64,000 nucleotides of DNA, taken from positions 62,001 to 126,000 of the forward strand of contig CALVTM010000001.1 of NCBI GenBank assembly GCA_944362615.1, in the 5' to 3' direction. The stretch is from an uncultured Clostridia bacterium. Its GTDB lineage: Bacteria > Bacillota > Clostridia > Christensenellales > Pumilibacteraceae. Position numbers and translations under genes: made by a program. Shown here piece after piece: positions 8,452 to 17,463 of this stretch (within the stretch, counting starts at the first letter, position 1; each line of letters opens with the position of its first letter). The notes below the pieces were generated by a model. It was given only the letters and a program-made list of their open reading frames with translations, was not told the DNA's origin and did not search any database.

Positions 8452-9741
8452 TTATTCGGTAACGGCAGAAGAAACAAGCATTTCAAGCAGCTTATCCATC
8501 ACTATCTCATTCTTGAGATATGCGAGTTCACGCTCGTCCGGCTTACGTTTTTCTCCGCCGTCGACAGGCTCAGGCATGGAATCAGCGTACTTCTTTTCCG
8601 CCTCTTCGTCCGTTGCCACTATTTTCTCACGTTTTACCATTTCCTCAAGGCAAAGACGGGTGAGAGCTCCGCGTACTGCCTTATCATGGTTCTCTTTACG
8701 ATACGCTTCTTCAGTCGTACCAAGATACTTGAAGTAATCTTCAATGGAAATTCCCTGATAGTAAAGCCTCATTCCGAGATCACGCAGCATATCGTCAAGA
8801 TAAGACTGCACCATTACCTCCGGAATGTCTGCTTCGGACGCATCGACTACCGCATTTACTACGGCGTTTTCTTTTTCGGTGCGCTCACGACGCTCGTTGC
8901 TTTCCTTCATGCGCTTTTCTATGCTTGCGCGGTAATCGGCAAGATTATCGAACTCGGAAACTTCCTTTGCCCATTCATCGCTGGGTTCGGGTACGACCTT
9001 CTTGCTTACCTTATTGATTTTGCACTCAAATACGGCTTCTTTACCTGCAAGGTTATCCGCATGATAGTTCTCAGGGAAAGTTACCTTTACAGCGCGCTCC
9101 TCACCTGCTTTTGCGCCCACAAGCTGATCCTCAAACCCGGGAATAAACGTATTGCTTCCGAGAGTAAGATCGTACTTCTCCGCCGTGCCGCCGTCAAATG
9201 CAACGCCGTCAACACTGCCCTTGTAATCGATATTCACAATATCTCCGTTTTCAGCCGCGCCGTCCTTCTCTTCTATCTTGGCTCCGCGCTCAGCTATGCG
9301 GCGAAGTTCGTCTTCAACGTCCTTATCGGATACATTATACTCAATTTTGGGAATTTTAATACCTTTATATTCGCCAAGCTTGACTTCAGGCTGTACGGGG
9401 AACTTAAGCGTGAACTTAACTACGCCGTCTTCCATGGACTGTATTGCCGCCGAGGGTCTGTCAATGGGAATAATAGCGTCTTCGCCCTTATCCTTGCCGT
9501 CGTCCAGGAATTTTTCCCAGCCGCTCTGCACGAGAATATCAAGCGCGTCATCAGCAAATACGCCTGCGCCGTAATACTGCTCTATCATATGCCTGGGGGC
9601 ATGTCCCTTACGAAATCCGGGCACACTGTATTTGCCCCTGGTCTGTACAAATGCTTTTGCTTCAGCATCTTTCCATTCGTCCGCGGTCGATTCGAACGAA
9701 AGGGTAACTTCACTCTTTTCTTTGCTTACGGTGTAATTCAT
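8452..9741 (-). CDS. tig: Trigger factor (ribosome-associated chaperone)
   Basis: 429-aa trigger factor. The start is ATG 9741 (MNYTVSKEKSEVTL), preceded by AAGGAG with 6-nt spacing; an in-frame start 22 codons upstream overlaps the promoter region. Order: N-terminal ribosome-binding domain with the signature VPGFRKGHAPRHMIEQ, FKBP-type peptidyl-prolyl isomerase domain (NGDIVNIDYKGSVDG, FIPGFEDQLVG) around residues 150-245, and an alpha-helical C-terminal chaperone domain. It is first gene of tig-clpP-clpX. Confidence 0.95.
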   Translation of the reverse strand: MNYTVSKEKSEVTLSFESTADEWKDAEAKAFVQTRGKYSVPGFRKGHAPRHMIEQYYGAGVFADDALDILVQSGWEKFLDDGKDKGEDAIIPIDRPSAAIQSMEDGVVKFTLKFPVQPEVKLGEYKGIKIPKIEYNVSDKDVEDELRRIAERGAKIEEKDGAAENGDIVNIDYKGSVDGVAFDGGTAEKYDLTLGSNTFIPGFEDQLVGAKAGEERAVKVTFPENYHADNLAGKEAVFECKINKVSKKVVPEPSDEWAKEVSEFDNLADYRASIEKRMKESNERRERTEKENAVVNAVVDASEADIPEVMVQSYLDDMLRDLGMRLYYQGISIEDYFKYLGTTEEAYRKENHDKAVRGALTRLCLEEMVKREKIVATDEEAEKKYADSMPEPVDGGEKRKPDERELAYLKNEIVMDKLLEMLVSSAVTE

Positions 9742-9791
9742 TACAGCTCCTTGCCTACTGTTGATTTTATATCTTTCGATTATGCTTAAAT

Positions 9792-9820
9792 ATGTTATCA
9801 CAAACAAAAAAGTATGTCAA
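9792..9820 (-). promoter_or_regulatory. Promoter of tig-clpP-clpX
   Basis: -35 TTGACA (9820-9815), 17-bp spacer, -10 TAACAT (9797-9792). The leader before ATG 9741 is about 45 nt and carries a normal Shine-Dalgarno. Confidence 0.75.
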
Positions 9821-9826
9821 ATCATA

Positions 9827-9855
9827 TTTACTTTTTTTTGCATTTATATTAAAAT
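9827..9855 (+). promoter_or_regulatory. Probable promoter of rqcH
   Basis: -35-like TTTACT (9827-9832), 17-bp T-rich spacer, -10 TAAAAT (9850-9855). It diverges from the tig promoter with only 6 bp between the -35 boxes. Confidence 0.6.
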
Positions 9856-9881
9856 AGAGTCTGAATGCAAAGGAGGTCATT

Positions 9882-11531
9882 ATGCCTGCAGACGCCATCA
9901 ACTACGGCAAGCTTGCCGTTGAACTGAACGAATGCCTTTCAGACGGACGTATAGATAAGATCATCATGAGCGATAAAACTACCCTCGTTCTCAATATCAG
10001 AGCGCGCGGAAAAAACAACCCGCTTATTATCACAGCCGCGGCTTCGCCCCGCTGTTTTATCACGTCGGATAAAATCAAAAGCACGGATATTCCCCTGGCG
10101 TTCTGTCTTCATCTCCGGCGGCATATTGCAGGCGGCATGATCAACTCAGTAAACACGCTGCCTTTTGAGCGCATTATTGAAATAAAGATCACCGCGCGCG
10201 GAGACCTCGGAGAGCTGAAACCTTACACTATGTTCATCGAGATCATGGGAAAATATTCAAACGTCGTGCTGACGGATGAAAATGGGAAAATCACTGATTC
10301 GCTCAAGCACGTAGGATTTGAAGAAAGTCACCCGGTCATGCCGGGGCTGATATTTACTCCGCCCCGCGACGAAACGAGATATGACCCCGTGGACGAACGT
10401 GCGGATGCACTTGCATTCAGCTGCGACAAGGAAGAGCTACCTGCCGTTATGATCAAGAAACTGCGCGGACTGTCCGCCGCAACAGCTGCTGAAATAGCGT
10501 ATACGGCGGCTTCGTGCGGCTGCGGACTGTCGGAAGCGTGCTCCCGTCTGCTTGCGCGCCCTACTCAGGCAGTCGTTTACTACCGCGATAATAAACCGGT
10601 CGATTTTTCTTTCTGTGATTACGGTTCGGCAAGCGGTGAGCGGAAAATATTTCCGTCAATATGCGAAGCTATGGACGAGTATTATTCCGCTACCTGCAAA
10701 CAGGACGAATTGTCCGTTGTTTCGGCAACGGCTAAAAAGGCCATATCTTCAGCTCTAACCAAACAGAAAAAGAAGCTTGCCGGCTTTGAACATGATCTAA
10801 TATCAGCCGCTGATTACGAAAAGGAAAGAATCTTAGGAGAACTTATAACCGCAAATATTTATAAAATAAAAAAAGGCGACGACTGTGTGATCGCAGACAA
10901 CTGGTACGAAGGCGGTCAAACCGTTATCAAACTTACGGAAAACTCTCCTCAGGAAGACGCGCAAAAACATTTCAAAAAATATCAGAAAAAAAAGCGTACT
11001 GTCTCATTTTTAAATGAACAGAAAGCAGATGCAGAGCGCACGATCGACTACCTTGAAAGCGTTGATGCCGCATTGTCATGTGCAAGAACCGTTTCCGATG
11101 TGGAAGCTATCATTGAAGAGCTTGAAGATGAAGGCTATATCCGTAATACAAACAAACGCGGTAAAAAGACAGTCAGCGAGCCGCGTAAATATGATATAGA
11201 CGGGTTTACAGTTCTGGTCGGGAAAAGCAATATCCAGAATGACCGCATCACCAAAGAGGCGCGCGGAGACGACATATGGCTTCATACACAGGGTTTTCAC
11301 GGCAGTCATGTGATAATCAGAACTCACGGGAAAGATGTACCGCACGACGTACTTCTTCGGGCGGCTTCTCTCGCCGCATTCTTTTCCAAGGCGCGTTTAT
11401 CAGAAAACGTACCGGTTGATTATACGCGAGTCAAAGACGTTCACAAAAAACGCGGAGCCGCTCCCGGAAAGGTGGACTATTTCGGGGCAAAAACCATTTA
11501 TGTCACACCGGAGGCTCCGAACGCCGAATAA
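9882..11531 (+). CDS. rqcH: NFACT-family protein RqcH (ribosome-associated quality control; FbpA homologue)
   Basis: 549-aa protein. The NFACT-N domain spans about residues 1-200, a charged coiled-coil region with long helices about 280-420, and the NFACT-R domain (DIWLHTQGFHGSHVII) about 450-540. In Bacillus, RqcH binds stalled 50S subunits and recruits tRNA-Ala to add alanine tails; older annotations call these proteins fibronectin-binding. ATG 9882 has a strong AAAGGAGGT. It is divergent from tig, so two nascent-chain quality systems share one intergenic region. Confidence 0.9.
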   Translation: MPADAINYGKLAVELNECLSDGRIDKIIMSDKTTLVLNIRARGKNNPLIITAAASPRCFITSDKIKSTDIPLAFCLHLRRHIAGGMINSVNTLPFERIIEIKITARGDLGELKPYTMFIEIMGKYSNVVLTDENGKITDSLKHVGFEESHPVMPGLIFTPPRDETRYDPVDERADALAFSCDKEELPAVMIKKLRGLSAATAAEIAYTAASCGCGLSEACSRLLARPTQAVVYYRDNKPVDFSFCDYGSASGERKIFPSICEAMDEYYSATCKQDELSVVSATAKKAISSALTKQKKKLAGFEHDLISAADYEKERILGELITANIYKIKKGDDCVIADNWYEGGQTVIKLTENSPQEDAQKHFKKYQKKKRTVSFLNEQKADAERTIDYLESVDAALSCARTVSDVEAIIEELEDEGYIRNTNKRGKKTVSEPRKYDIDGFTVLVGKSNIQNDRITKEARGDDIWLHTQGFHGSHVIIRTHGKDVPHDVLLRAASLAAFFSKARLSENVPVDYTRVKDVHKKRGAAPGKVDYFGAKTIYVTPEAPNAE

Positions 11532-11657
11532 ATCAGTACGCACTCTGTATTCGCTGCAAATTAACCCGCCGTGGGAGCACGCGGAAACGGAGTCTACGCA
11601 GTCAGAAGCTGATCGTTGAATACATATTGCCGGAATATCTATTTTCATGACCTTGTA

Positions 11658-11693
11658 AAGAGACTGCTGCATTTACGTATGCAGCAGTCTCTT
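11658..11693. terminator. Long hairpin, probable bidirectional terminator
   Basis: Perfect 15-bp stem (11658-11672 with 11679-11693), 6-nt loop. T-rich sequence follows on the plus strand; the minus side has only a short T run. It lies between rqcH and the convergent end of the pyr operon. The rest of 11532-11817 holds a small GGACGG/CCGTCC hairpin near 11755 and no convincing gene. Confidence 0.7.
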
Positions 11694-11817
11694 CTTATCA
11701 TAATTTTATTTTGCCGTACCATGCAGCTTTCTTATCGTGCATATCTGAGGCGGACGGATTTCCGTCCGGAAGACCCGTAAGTTCATATCAAGCGCACGAC
11801 AACATACCGCTGACCTG

Positions 11818-12129
11818 TCAGAACAGGAACATGCTCTTACCTACTATCCCAAGCACGGAAAGCGCGAATACTACAGTCATCGCTATCGCTATTATCAGTG
11901 AGTTGCGGAACTCGGGCGTGCCTTTTGACGATGCCATCAGCATGACTATACGTCTCACTGCGGTTATTGCCGATCCGAGAGCGAACATGGAAAATCCTAC
12001 TATCCCTACTACAGGCGGTTCCACAAATAGCCCTACTATCAGCACAATCGTCGCTGCCACGAAAATTATGTCGCATAACTGCGCCAACCCGAAACGGGAA
12101 AAGTAACCGCTTCCCTTTTTTTCCTTCAT
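11818..12129 (-). CDS. Small membrane protein of unknown function
   Basis: 103 aa with three hydrophobic segments: about residues 17-39 (LCDIIFVAATIVLIVGLFV), 43-63 and 78-101. The N-terminus is basic (MKEKKGSGYFSRFG). ATG 12129 has GGAGG 4 nt upstream. It is the last gene of the yggS-to-pyrE operon. I recognise no family, and nothing links it directly to pyrimidines beyond position. Confidence 0.7.
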   Translation of the reverse strand: MKEKKGSGYFSRFGLAQLCDIIFVAATIVLIVGLFVEPPVVGIVGFSMFALGSAITAVRRIVMLMASSKGTPEFRNSLIIAIAMTVVFALSVLGIVGKSMFLF

Positions 12130-12143
12130 AACGCCTCCGACGT

Positions 12144-12722
12144 TTATTTTACCCCTCTGCTGCCCGGCTTATACGGCGCAGGCGCTCCAGCCTTGCACAA
12201 AGGACATTCGTCCGGCTCCCAGCTCGTAACTTCCATGGAAAGAAGCGGAACGTAAGGAACATCAAATTCCACTTTGCCGTTGGATCTGTCCACTACGCTC
12301 GCACATGCGACGACTTCAGCACCGCAGGCTCTGCAAAGCGCAATAACCTCCTTAACGCTGCCGCCCGTCGTTACAACGTCTTCGGCAACCACTACGCGGC
12401 TGCCTTTAGCAAGCTCAAAACCGCGGCGGAACGTCATCTCTCCGTTCTCTCGCTCGGCGAAAATATCCATGACGCCCATAGCGCGGGCAAGCTCGTAACC
12501 GAGTATTATTCCGCCTACCGCAGGCGATACGATCATATCGGGTTTATAAGGAGCAAGCTTTTCCGCAAGCGCAGCAGCTATTTTCTCAGCCTCTTTGGGA
12601 TGAACAAACAGCTTCGCACTCTGCATATAAGTGTCCGAATGTCTGCCGCTCGTAAGCAGAAAGTGTCCTTTGAGAACTCCGCCAGTTCTTTCGTATGCGT
12701 TAAGCACTTCTTTGTCTGTCAT
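12144..12722 (-). CDS. pyrE: Orotate phosphoribosyltransferase
   Basis: 192-aa PRTase that converts orotate and PRPP to OMP. The PRPP-binding motif is VVVAEDVVTTGGSV (about residues 107-120). The C-terminus has CPLCKAG, as in several clostridial PyrE proteins. Last enzyme gene of pyrBCFKDE; AGGAG precedes the ATG. Confidence 0.95.
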   Translation of the reverse strand: MTDKEVLNAYERTGGVLKGHFLLTSGRHSDTYMQSAKLFVHPKEAEKIAAALAEKLAPYKPDMIVSPAVGGIILGYELARAMGVMDIFAERENGEMTFRRGFELAKGSRVVVAEDVVTTGGSVKEVIALCRACGAEVVACASVVDRSNGKVEFDVPYVPLLSMEVTSWEPDECPLCKAGAPAPYKPGSRGVK

Positions 12723-12742
12723 AGTATATATATCTCCTTTGA

Positions 12743-13648
12743 TCAGTCTTGCAATGCGCCCCTGAGCTCATTGATATCTTCAATGCCGCATTTTTTCATT
12801 TCGGCTTCCAATCCCTCGACGATCTTCAATGCCGCCATAGGATCGCATATGTTGGCTGTTCCCACCTGTACTGCCACAGCGCCGCAAAGAATAAATTCAA
12901 GTGCATCTTTTGCCGTCATGATACCGCCTATTCCTATAACGGGAACGGATACCGTCTTACACACCTGACGCACCATACGGAGTGCGACCGGTTTTACGCA
13001 CGGTCCGCTCATTCCGCCCGTGACGTTTCCGAGTATGGGGCGGCGGCTGTATAAGTCAACAGCCATACCGGTTATCGTGTTTATCAGCGAAATTGCATCC
13101 GCTCCGCCCTGCTCGGCGGCGCGGGCATTGTCGGTTATATCCGCGACGTTCGGACTAAGTTTTATGATCAGCGGCTTTTTACAATGCTTTTTTGCCGCAG
13201 CTGTCACTTCTTCCACGCTCTTCGGCAACACTCCGAACGCCATGCCGCCGCTCTTTACGTTTGGGCAGCTGATATTCAGCTCTATCATGTCCACGTCGGT
13301 TTCGCTCAGACGCTCAGCCATACGCTCATAATCGGAGATAACAGAGCCTGCCGCATTCGCTATAACCGCGCATCCGAGTTTGCGCATAAACGGCAGTTCA
13401 TCTTTTATAAAAGCCTCGACGCCCGGATTCTGAAGTCCGACACAGTTGAGTATTCCACTGCTCGTTTCCGCTATGCGCACTCCGTCATTGCCCTCTCTCG
13501 GTTCGAGGGTCAGACCTTTGCCCACTATACCGCCCAGTTTACCGACATCATAGAATTCGTTGTATTCTCTGCCGAAGCCGAATGTACCGGACGCGGTCAG
13601 AACCGGATTTTTAAGCGAAACTCCGCATAATTCCACTTTAGTATTCAC
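12743..13648 (-). CDS. pyrD: Dihydroorotate dehydrogenase B, catalytic subunit
   Basis: 301-aa class 1B DHODH, the FMN subunit that oxidises dihydroorotate to orotate. The start is GTG 13648 (VNTKVELCGVSLKNP): GGAGG lies 8 nt upstream and the GTGA overlaps the pyrK stop; an ATG 14 codons upstream falls inside pyrK. The active-site base is the Cys in IELNISCPNVKSGG, as in type 1B; the C-terminal GVGGI-like FMN phosphate site is VPVIGIGGI. It works with PyrK so that NAD is the electron acceptor. Confidence 0.95.
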   Translation of the reverse strand: MNTKVELCGVSLKNPVLTASGTFGFGREYNEFYDVGKLGGIVGKGLTLEPREGNDGVRIAETSSGILNCVGLQNPGVEAFIKDELPFMRKLGCAVIANAAGSVISDYERMAERLSETDVDMIELNISCPNVKSGGMAFGVLPKSVEEVTAAAKKHCKKPLIIKLSPNVADITDNARAAEQGGADAISLINTITGMAVDLYSRRPILGNVTGGMSGPCVKPVALRMVRQVCKTVSVPVIGIGGIMTAKDALEFILCGAVAVQVGTANICDPMAALKIVEGLEAEMKKCGIEDINELRGALQD

Positions 13649-14394
13649 GGCTGCACCTCCGTTGAAAGGAATACCGGACCGTCTTTGCATACGCGCTTAT
13701 TGTGACCGTCCACCTTACACGTACATGTAAGACATGCGCCGACTCCGCAGCCCATGCGCTGCTCAAGCGACAGATATGTGGTTATGCCCCGACTTTCGCC
13801 CAGCTTTTTAACGGCGCGCATCAGAGGCGCAGGTCCGCAGCACATGATGACATCAGGAGCGAAACCGTCGTTCATATCCGACTCCAATGCCGCGAACGGA
13901 AAGCCGTGATAGCCGGCACTGCCGTCGTCGGTACATACGGTCAGAGTGCCGTACTCAGCAAAAAGTCCTGAGAGCATTTCACGTTCAACTGAAGCGAAGC
14001 CGTTATAAATGCGCACTTCTGCTCCTGCAGCTTTGCACGACTTGGCAACGGAAAGAAGCGGCGCAACGCCGAAGCCTCCGCCCACAACGGCTACTTTACC
14101 GGACGATAACGGAAAACCGTTTCCGAGAGGCATCATTACTTTCAAGGCATCGCCGTAACGAAGATGCGTAAGCGCTTCCGTACCCTCGCCTTTTACCTGA
14201 TATATGAAAGCGCATGAACGGTCATCGGCATCCACTATACCGAAAGGACGACGGAGTATGCGCTCTCCGAGCGGCGTTTCAACCATTGCGAACTGCCCGG
14301 GTCTGAAAGGCGGCATATCGCCTTCCACCGTCATGATATACGCTCCGTCATAGAGCTTCTCGTTCGCTGTCACTCTTACGGCAATATCTTTCAT
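13645..14394 (-). CDS. pyrK: Dihydroorotate dehydrogenase B, electron-transfer subunit
   Basis: 249-aa flavoprotein with a ferredoxin-reductase FAD domain (RRPFGIVDAD), an NAD-binding region (GGGFGVAPLL) and a C-terminal [2Fe-2S] cluster with CGVGACLTCTC and a later Cys in RVCKDGPVF. It passes electrons from PyrD to NAD. ATGA overlap with pyrF upstream and GTGA overlap with pyrD downstream. Confidence 0.95.
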   Translation of the reverse strand: MKDIAVRVTANEKLYDGAYIMTVEGDMPPFRPGQFAMVETPLGERILRRPFGIVDADDRSCAFIYQVKGEGTEALTHLRYGDALKVMMPLGNGFPLSSGKVAVVGGGFGVAPLLSVAKSCKAAGAEVRIYNGFASVEREMLSGLFAEYGTLTVCTDDGSAGYHGFPFAALESDMNDGFAPDVIMCCGPAPLMRAVKKLGESRGITTYLSLEQRMGCGVGACLTCTCKVDGHNKRVCKDGPVFLSTEVQP

Positions 14395-15275
14395 AAAGCC
14401 CCTTTCCTTTTAAGAGCGCCTGTAAGATCCTCGCGCATGTCGACGCAGGCAGCATATGCCGCTTCGTCGAACTTCATACCCTTGTACTTTTCCTGTTTGT
14501 ATGCACAGATTATACCGCGGCTGGAATTGACGATACCGCCGTTACCGTTGTTGTCAAAGCCTGCCACAGCGCCATCAGCTCCTCCTCCCTGAGCACCATA
14601 ACCCGGGATAAGAAAGAACGTATGCGGCAGCATAGCACGCAGGCGCACTGCCTGTTCGGGATATGTCGCTCCCACTACCGCGCCTACATTGGAATAACCG
14701 CATTCGCCTATATACTGCTCTCCCCACTTACCGACCAGACCTGCCATCTGTTCGTAAACCGTGAGACCGCTTTCAAGTTTAACGTCCTGAAGCTCACCGC
14801 CGGACGGATTGGACGTCTTTACGAGAGCAAAAATGCCTTTGTCATTATCTCCCAGAAAAGGCGATATTCCGTCTGAACCGAGATAGCCGTTTACCGTTAA
14901 AAAGTCGCAATCAAAATCTCCGCCGCCGAAGAATGCGGATGCGTATTGTCTGGCAGTCGCACCTATATCGTTACGCTTTGCATCAGCTATCACAACCAGT
15001 CCTGCGCTACGCGCGGCTTTACACGTATCGGAAAAAGCCTGCATTCCCGCTACGCCCATTGCTTCATAGTACGCTATCTGCACTTTTACGGCAGGTACTA
15101 TATCCTTTATCCTGTCTATGATGGCAAGGTTGAAGTTCGTTACTGCCGCCGCTGCTGCAACACTATTGCCCTTATATTTATCTGCATCCGGCAGATAATC
15201 GGGAGCGGTGTCCAGACCTATAACAGACGGATTACCCGTCTTCTTGATTTTTTTGCTGAGTACGTCTATGATCAT
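14391..15275 (-). CDS. pyrF: Orotidine 5'-phosphate decarboxylase, type 2
   Basis: 294-aa OMP decarboxylase of the longer type 2 subfamily. The catalytic Asp-Lys region is DAKRNDIGAT. The start is ATG 15275 (MIIDVLSKK), which overlaps the pyrC stop as ATGA and has GGAGG 7 nt upstream; a start six codons earlier is unlikely. Confidence 0.94.
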   Translation of the reverse strand: MIIDVLSKKIKKTGNPSVIGLDTAPDYLPDADKYKGNSVAAAAAVTNFNLAIIDRIKDIVPAVKVQIAYYEAMGVAGMQAFSDTCKAARSAGLVVIADAKRNDIGATARQYASAFFGGGDFDCDFLTVNGYLGSDGISPFLGDNDKGIFALVKTSNPSGGELQDVKLESGLTVYEQMAGLVGKWGEQYIGECGYSNVGAVVGATYPEQAVRLRAMLPHTFFLIPGYGAQGGGADGAVAGFDNNGNGGIVNSSRGIICAYKQEKYKGMKFDEAAYAACVDMREDLTGALKRKGAL

Positions 15276-16549
15276 ACCATGCCCTCCAGACATTTGATTT
15301 CTCCTCCGACTATAGTGCCCGTGACTTTGCCTTTGAGCATCCAGCCGTCATACAGACAGTTCTTTCCCTTGCCGGATAATGCGCTCGCTTTTACCGTCCA
15401 CTCTCTGGCAGGATCGAATATTACCAGATCAGCCATAGCTCCCGGTTTCATGTATACAACGGGAAGCCCGAGAAGTTTTGCAGGATTATGACTCATGAGC
15501 TTTACAAGTCGCGACATATCTATGTTACCCGAATCCACAAGATAGGTATACGCAAGGGAAAGCGCAGTCTCGAATCCAACGGTACCAAAAGGCGCAAGAT
15601 CGAATTCTCTGTTCTTTTCGTCAGCCGAATGCGGAGCGTGATCCGTCGCTATGACGTCTATCGTGCCGTCGCGTATGCCGTCTATTATCGCATCGCAGTC
15701 AGACTGCTCTCTGAGCGGAGGATTGATCTTGGCATTGGTGTTATAAGAAAGAATCTCTTCATCAGTCGCGCTGAAATAGTGCGGGCAGGTCTCGCACGTG
15801 ACTTTTACATTACGTTCCTTTGCCTCGCGTATCAGTTCCACGCCGCCGGCAGTGGATACGTGCGCTATATGCACTTTAGCGCCAAGTGATTCCGCAAGAA
15901 TGATATCGCGTGCGATCATGATCTCTTCGGCGGCACGGTTTATTCCGCGCAGTCCGGCTATAGTGGCATTTGCCCCTTCATTAACGACTCCGTCGCCGCT
16001 TATTGCCTTGTCTTCAGCATGATCGATTATAAGCATATTAAAGGTTTTCGCATACTCTAACGCATTGCGCATTACTCCGCTGTCCGATACAGGACGACCG
16101 TCATCGCTGAACGCTACGGCTCCCGCTCTTTTGAGCGCAGCCATTTCCGTGAGCTCTTCGCCTTTCATACCTTTGGTAATACACGCTATCGGGTACACTC
16201 TGGCATAACCGGATTCCGCACCCCTCATGGTAACGTATCTCACAAGCGCAGTGTTATCGATGACCGGATCGGTATTCGGCATACATGCTATAGAGGTAAA
16301 TCCTCCCATGACCGCCGAACGCGCACCCGTATCTATGGTCTCTTTATGCTCAAAGCCAGGTTCGCGCAGATGACAGTGCATATCGACAAGCCCGGGCATT
16401 ACGAATTTGCCGCTTGCGTCAATGACCGTATCCGCTTCAATGTCAGAGCAATTTCCTACGCGCGCTATTCTGCCGCCCTCGATATAAACATCCGCTTTTA
16501 CTTCGGACGTATCGACTAAAGTACCGTTTTTGATAAGTATACTGCTCAT
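15272..16549 (-). CDS. pyrC: Dihydroorotase
   Basis: 425-aa type I dihydroorotase, a zinc amidohydrolase that cyclises carbamoyl aspartate. Metal ligands: DMHCHLREPG (HxH) near residue 60, IIDHAED, HIAHVST and TDHAPHS. The ATG overlaps the pyrB stop as TAATG, with GGAGG upstream. Confidence 0.96.
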   Translation of the reverse strand: MSSILIKNGTLVDTSEVKADVYIEGGRIARVGNCSDIEADTVIDASGKFVMPGLVDMHCHLREPGFEHKETIDTGARSAVMGGFTSIACMPNTDPVIDNTALVRYVTMRGAESGYARVYPIACITKGMKGEELTEMAALKRAGAVAFSDDGRPVSDSGVMRNALEYAKTFNMLIIDHAEDKAISGDGVVNEGANATIAGLRGINRAAEEIMIARDIILAESLGAKVHIAHVSTAGGVELIREAKERNVKVTCETCPHYFSATDEEILSYNTNAKINPPLREQSDCDAIIDGIRDGTIDVIATDHAPHSADEKNREFDLAPFGTVGFETALSLAYTYLVDSGNIDMSRLVKLMSHNPAKLLGLPVVYMKPGAMADLVIFDPAREWTVKASALSGKGKNCLYDGWMLKGKVTGTIVGGEIKCLEGMV

Positions 16550-17463
16550 TATCTCCCTCCGACAAGCATATCCATAACTGCCATACGCACGGCGACACCG
16601 TTTGTCACCTGTTCATTTATCACACTGTTTCCGCTGTCCGCAACCTCACTGGTCAGCTCTACCCCGCGGTTTACCGGACCGGGGTGCATTACTATCGCAT
16701 TTTCACAAATACCGTACAATCTTTCAGATGTGATACCGAATTCAGCATTGTATTCGGCTATGGACGGGAACAAACCGGCTTTCTGTCTTTCGCGCTGTAT
16801 GCGCAACCCCATGACTACGTTAGCGCCTATCAGCGCCTCTTCTATATCGCATAACACTTCACAGCCAAGCTCTTCTATACCTTTGGGTATCAGCGTGTAA
16901 GGAGCTACGACTACGGTTTCCGCACCGAGCTTAGTCAATGCCCATATATTGCTGCGCGCCACCCGCGAATGCTTGACATCCCCGACAAAAACCACCTTGA
17001 GCCCTTTTATCGAACCGAACTTTTCACGCATCGTATAAAGGTCAAGCAAACTTTGCGTCGGATGCTCGTTCATTCCGTCACCGGCATTGATCACAGACGC
17101 TCTGACGTTCGCGGCAAGCAGATCCGGAGCTCCCGCCATCGAATGACGGATAACTATCGCATCCGTACGAAGAGCATCCAATGTCTTTCCTGTATCTATC
17201 AGCGACTCGCCTTTTTGCACGGAAGACGTCGCTACGGCAACGGACATTGTCCTCGCACCGAGAAAACGCGCCGCCGTCTCAAAAGAGTTTCTGGTGCGCG
17301 TGCTGTTCTCGTAAAACAACGTCGTTACACACTTGCCTGAAAGTGAATTAAGCTGTCTGCCCTCAACAAATGCCTCTTTCATGCCTTTGGCATGGTCGAG
17401 TATGCCGATTATCTCTTCAGCAGCCATGTCCTTAAGTCCGAGAAGATCTTTCTTTTTATACAT
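16549..17463 (-). CDS. pyrB: Aspartate carbamoyltransferase catalytic subunit
   Basis: 304-aa ATCase. The start is ATG 17463 (MYKKKDLLGL), which overlaps the last codons of rluD with AAGGA upstream. Carbamoyl-phosphate motif STRTRNSFE, HPTQSLLDLY and the C-terminal HPGPVNRG are present. No pyrI regulatory subunit follows. Confidence 0.96.
   Translation of the reverse strand: MYKKKDLLGLKDMAAEEIIGILDHAKGMKEAFVEGRQLNSLSGKCVTTLFYENSTRTRNSFETAARFLGARTMSVAVATSSVQKGESLIDTGKTLDALRTDAIVIRHSMAGAPDLLAANVRASVINAGDGMNEHPTQSLLDLYTMREKFGSIKGLKVVFVGDVKHSRVARSNIWALTKLGAETVVVAPYTLIPKGIEELGCEVLCDIEEALIGANVVMGLRIQRERQKAGLFPSIAEYNAEFGITSERLYGICENAIVMHPGPVNRGVELTSEVADSGNSVINEQVTNGVAVRMAVMDMLVGGR

Noticed and set aside
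11532-11657. Possible small RNA between rqcH and the hairpin
   Set aside because: No promoter is visible and I could not match the sequence to a known RNA; only the terminator hairpin is supported.
11400-11672. Minus-strand 90-codon frame covering the end of rqcH and the intergenic region
   Set aside because: Most of it overlaps rqcH in antisense, it has no Shine-Dalgarno, and it ends in an ordinary intergenic region.
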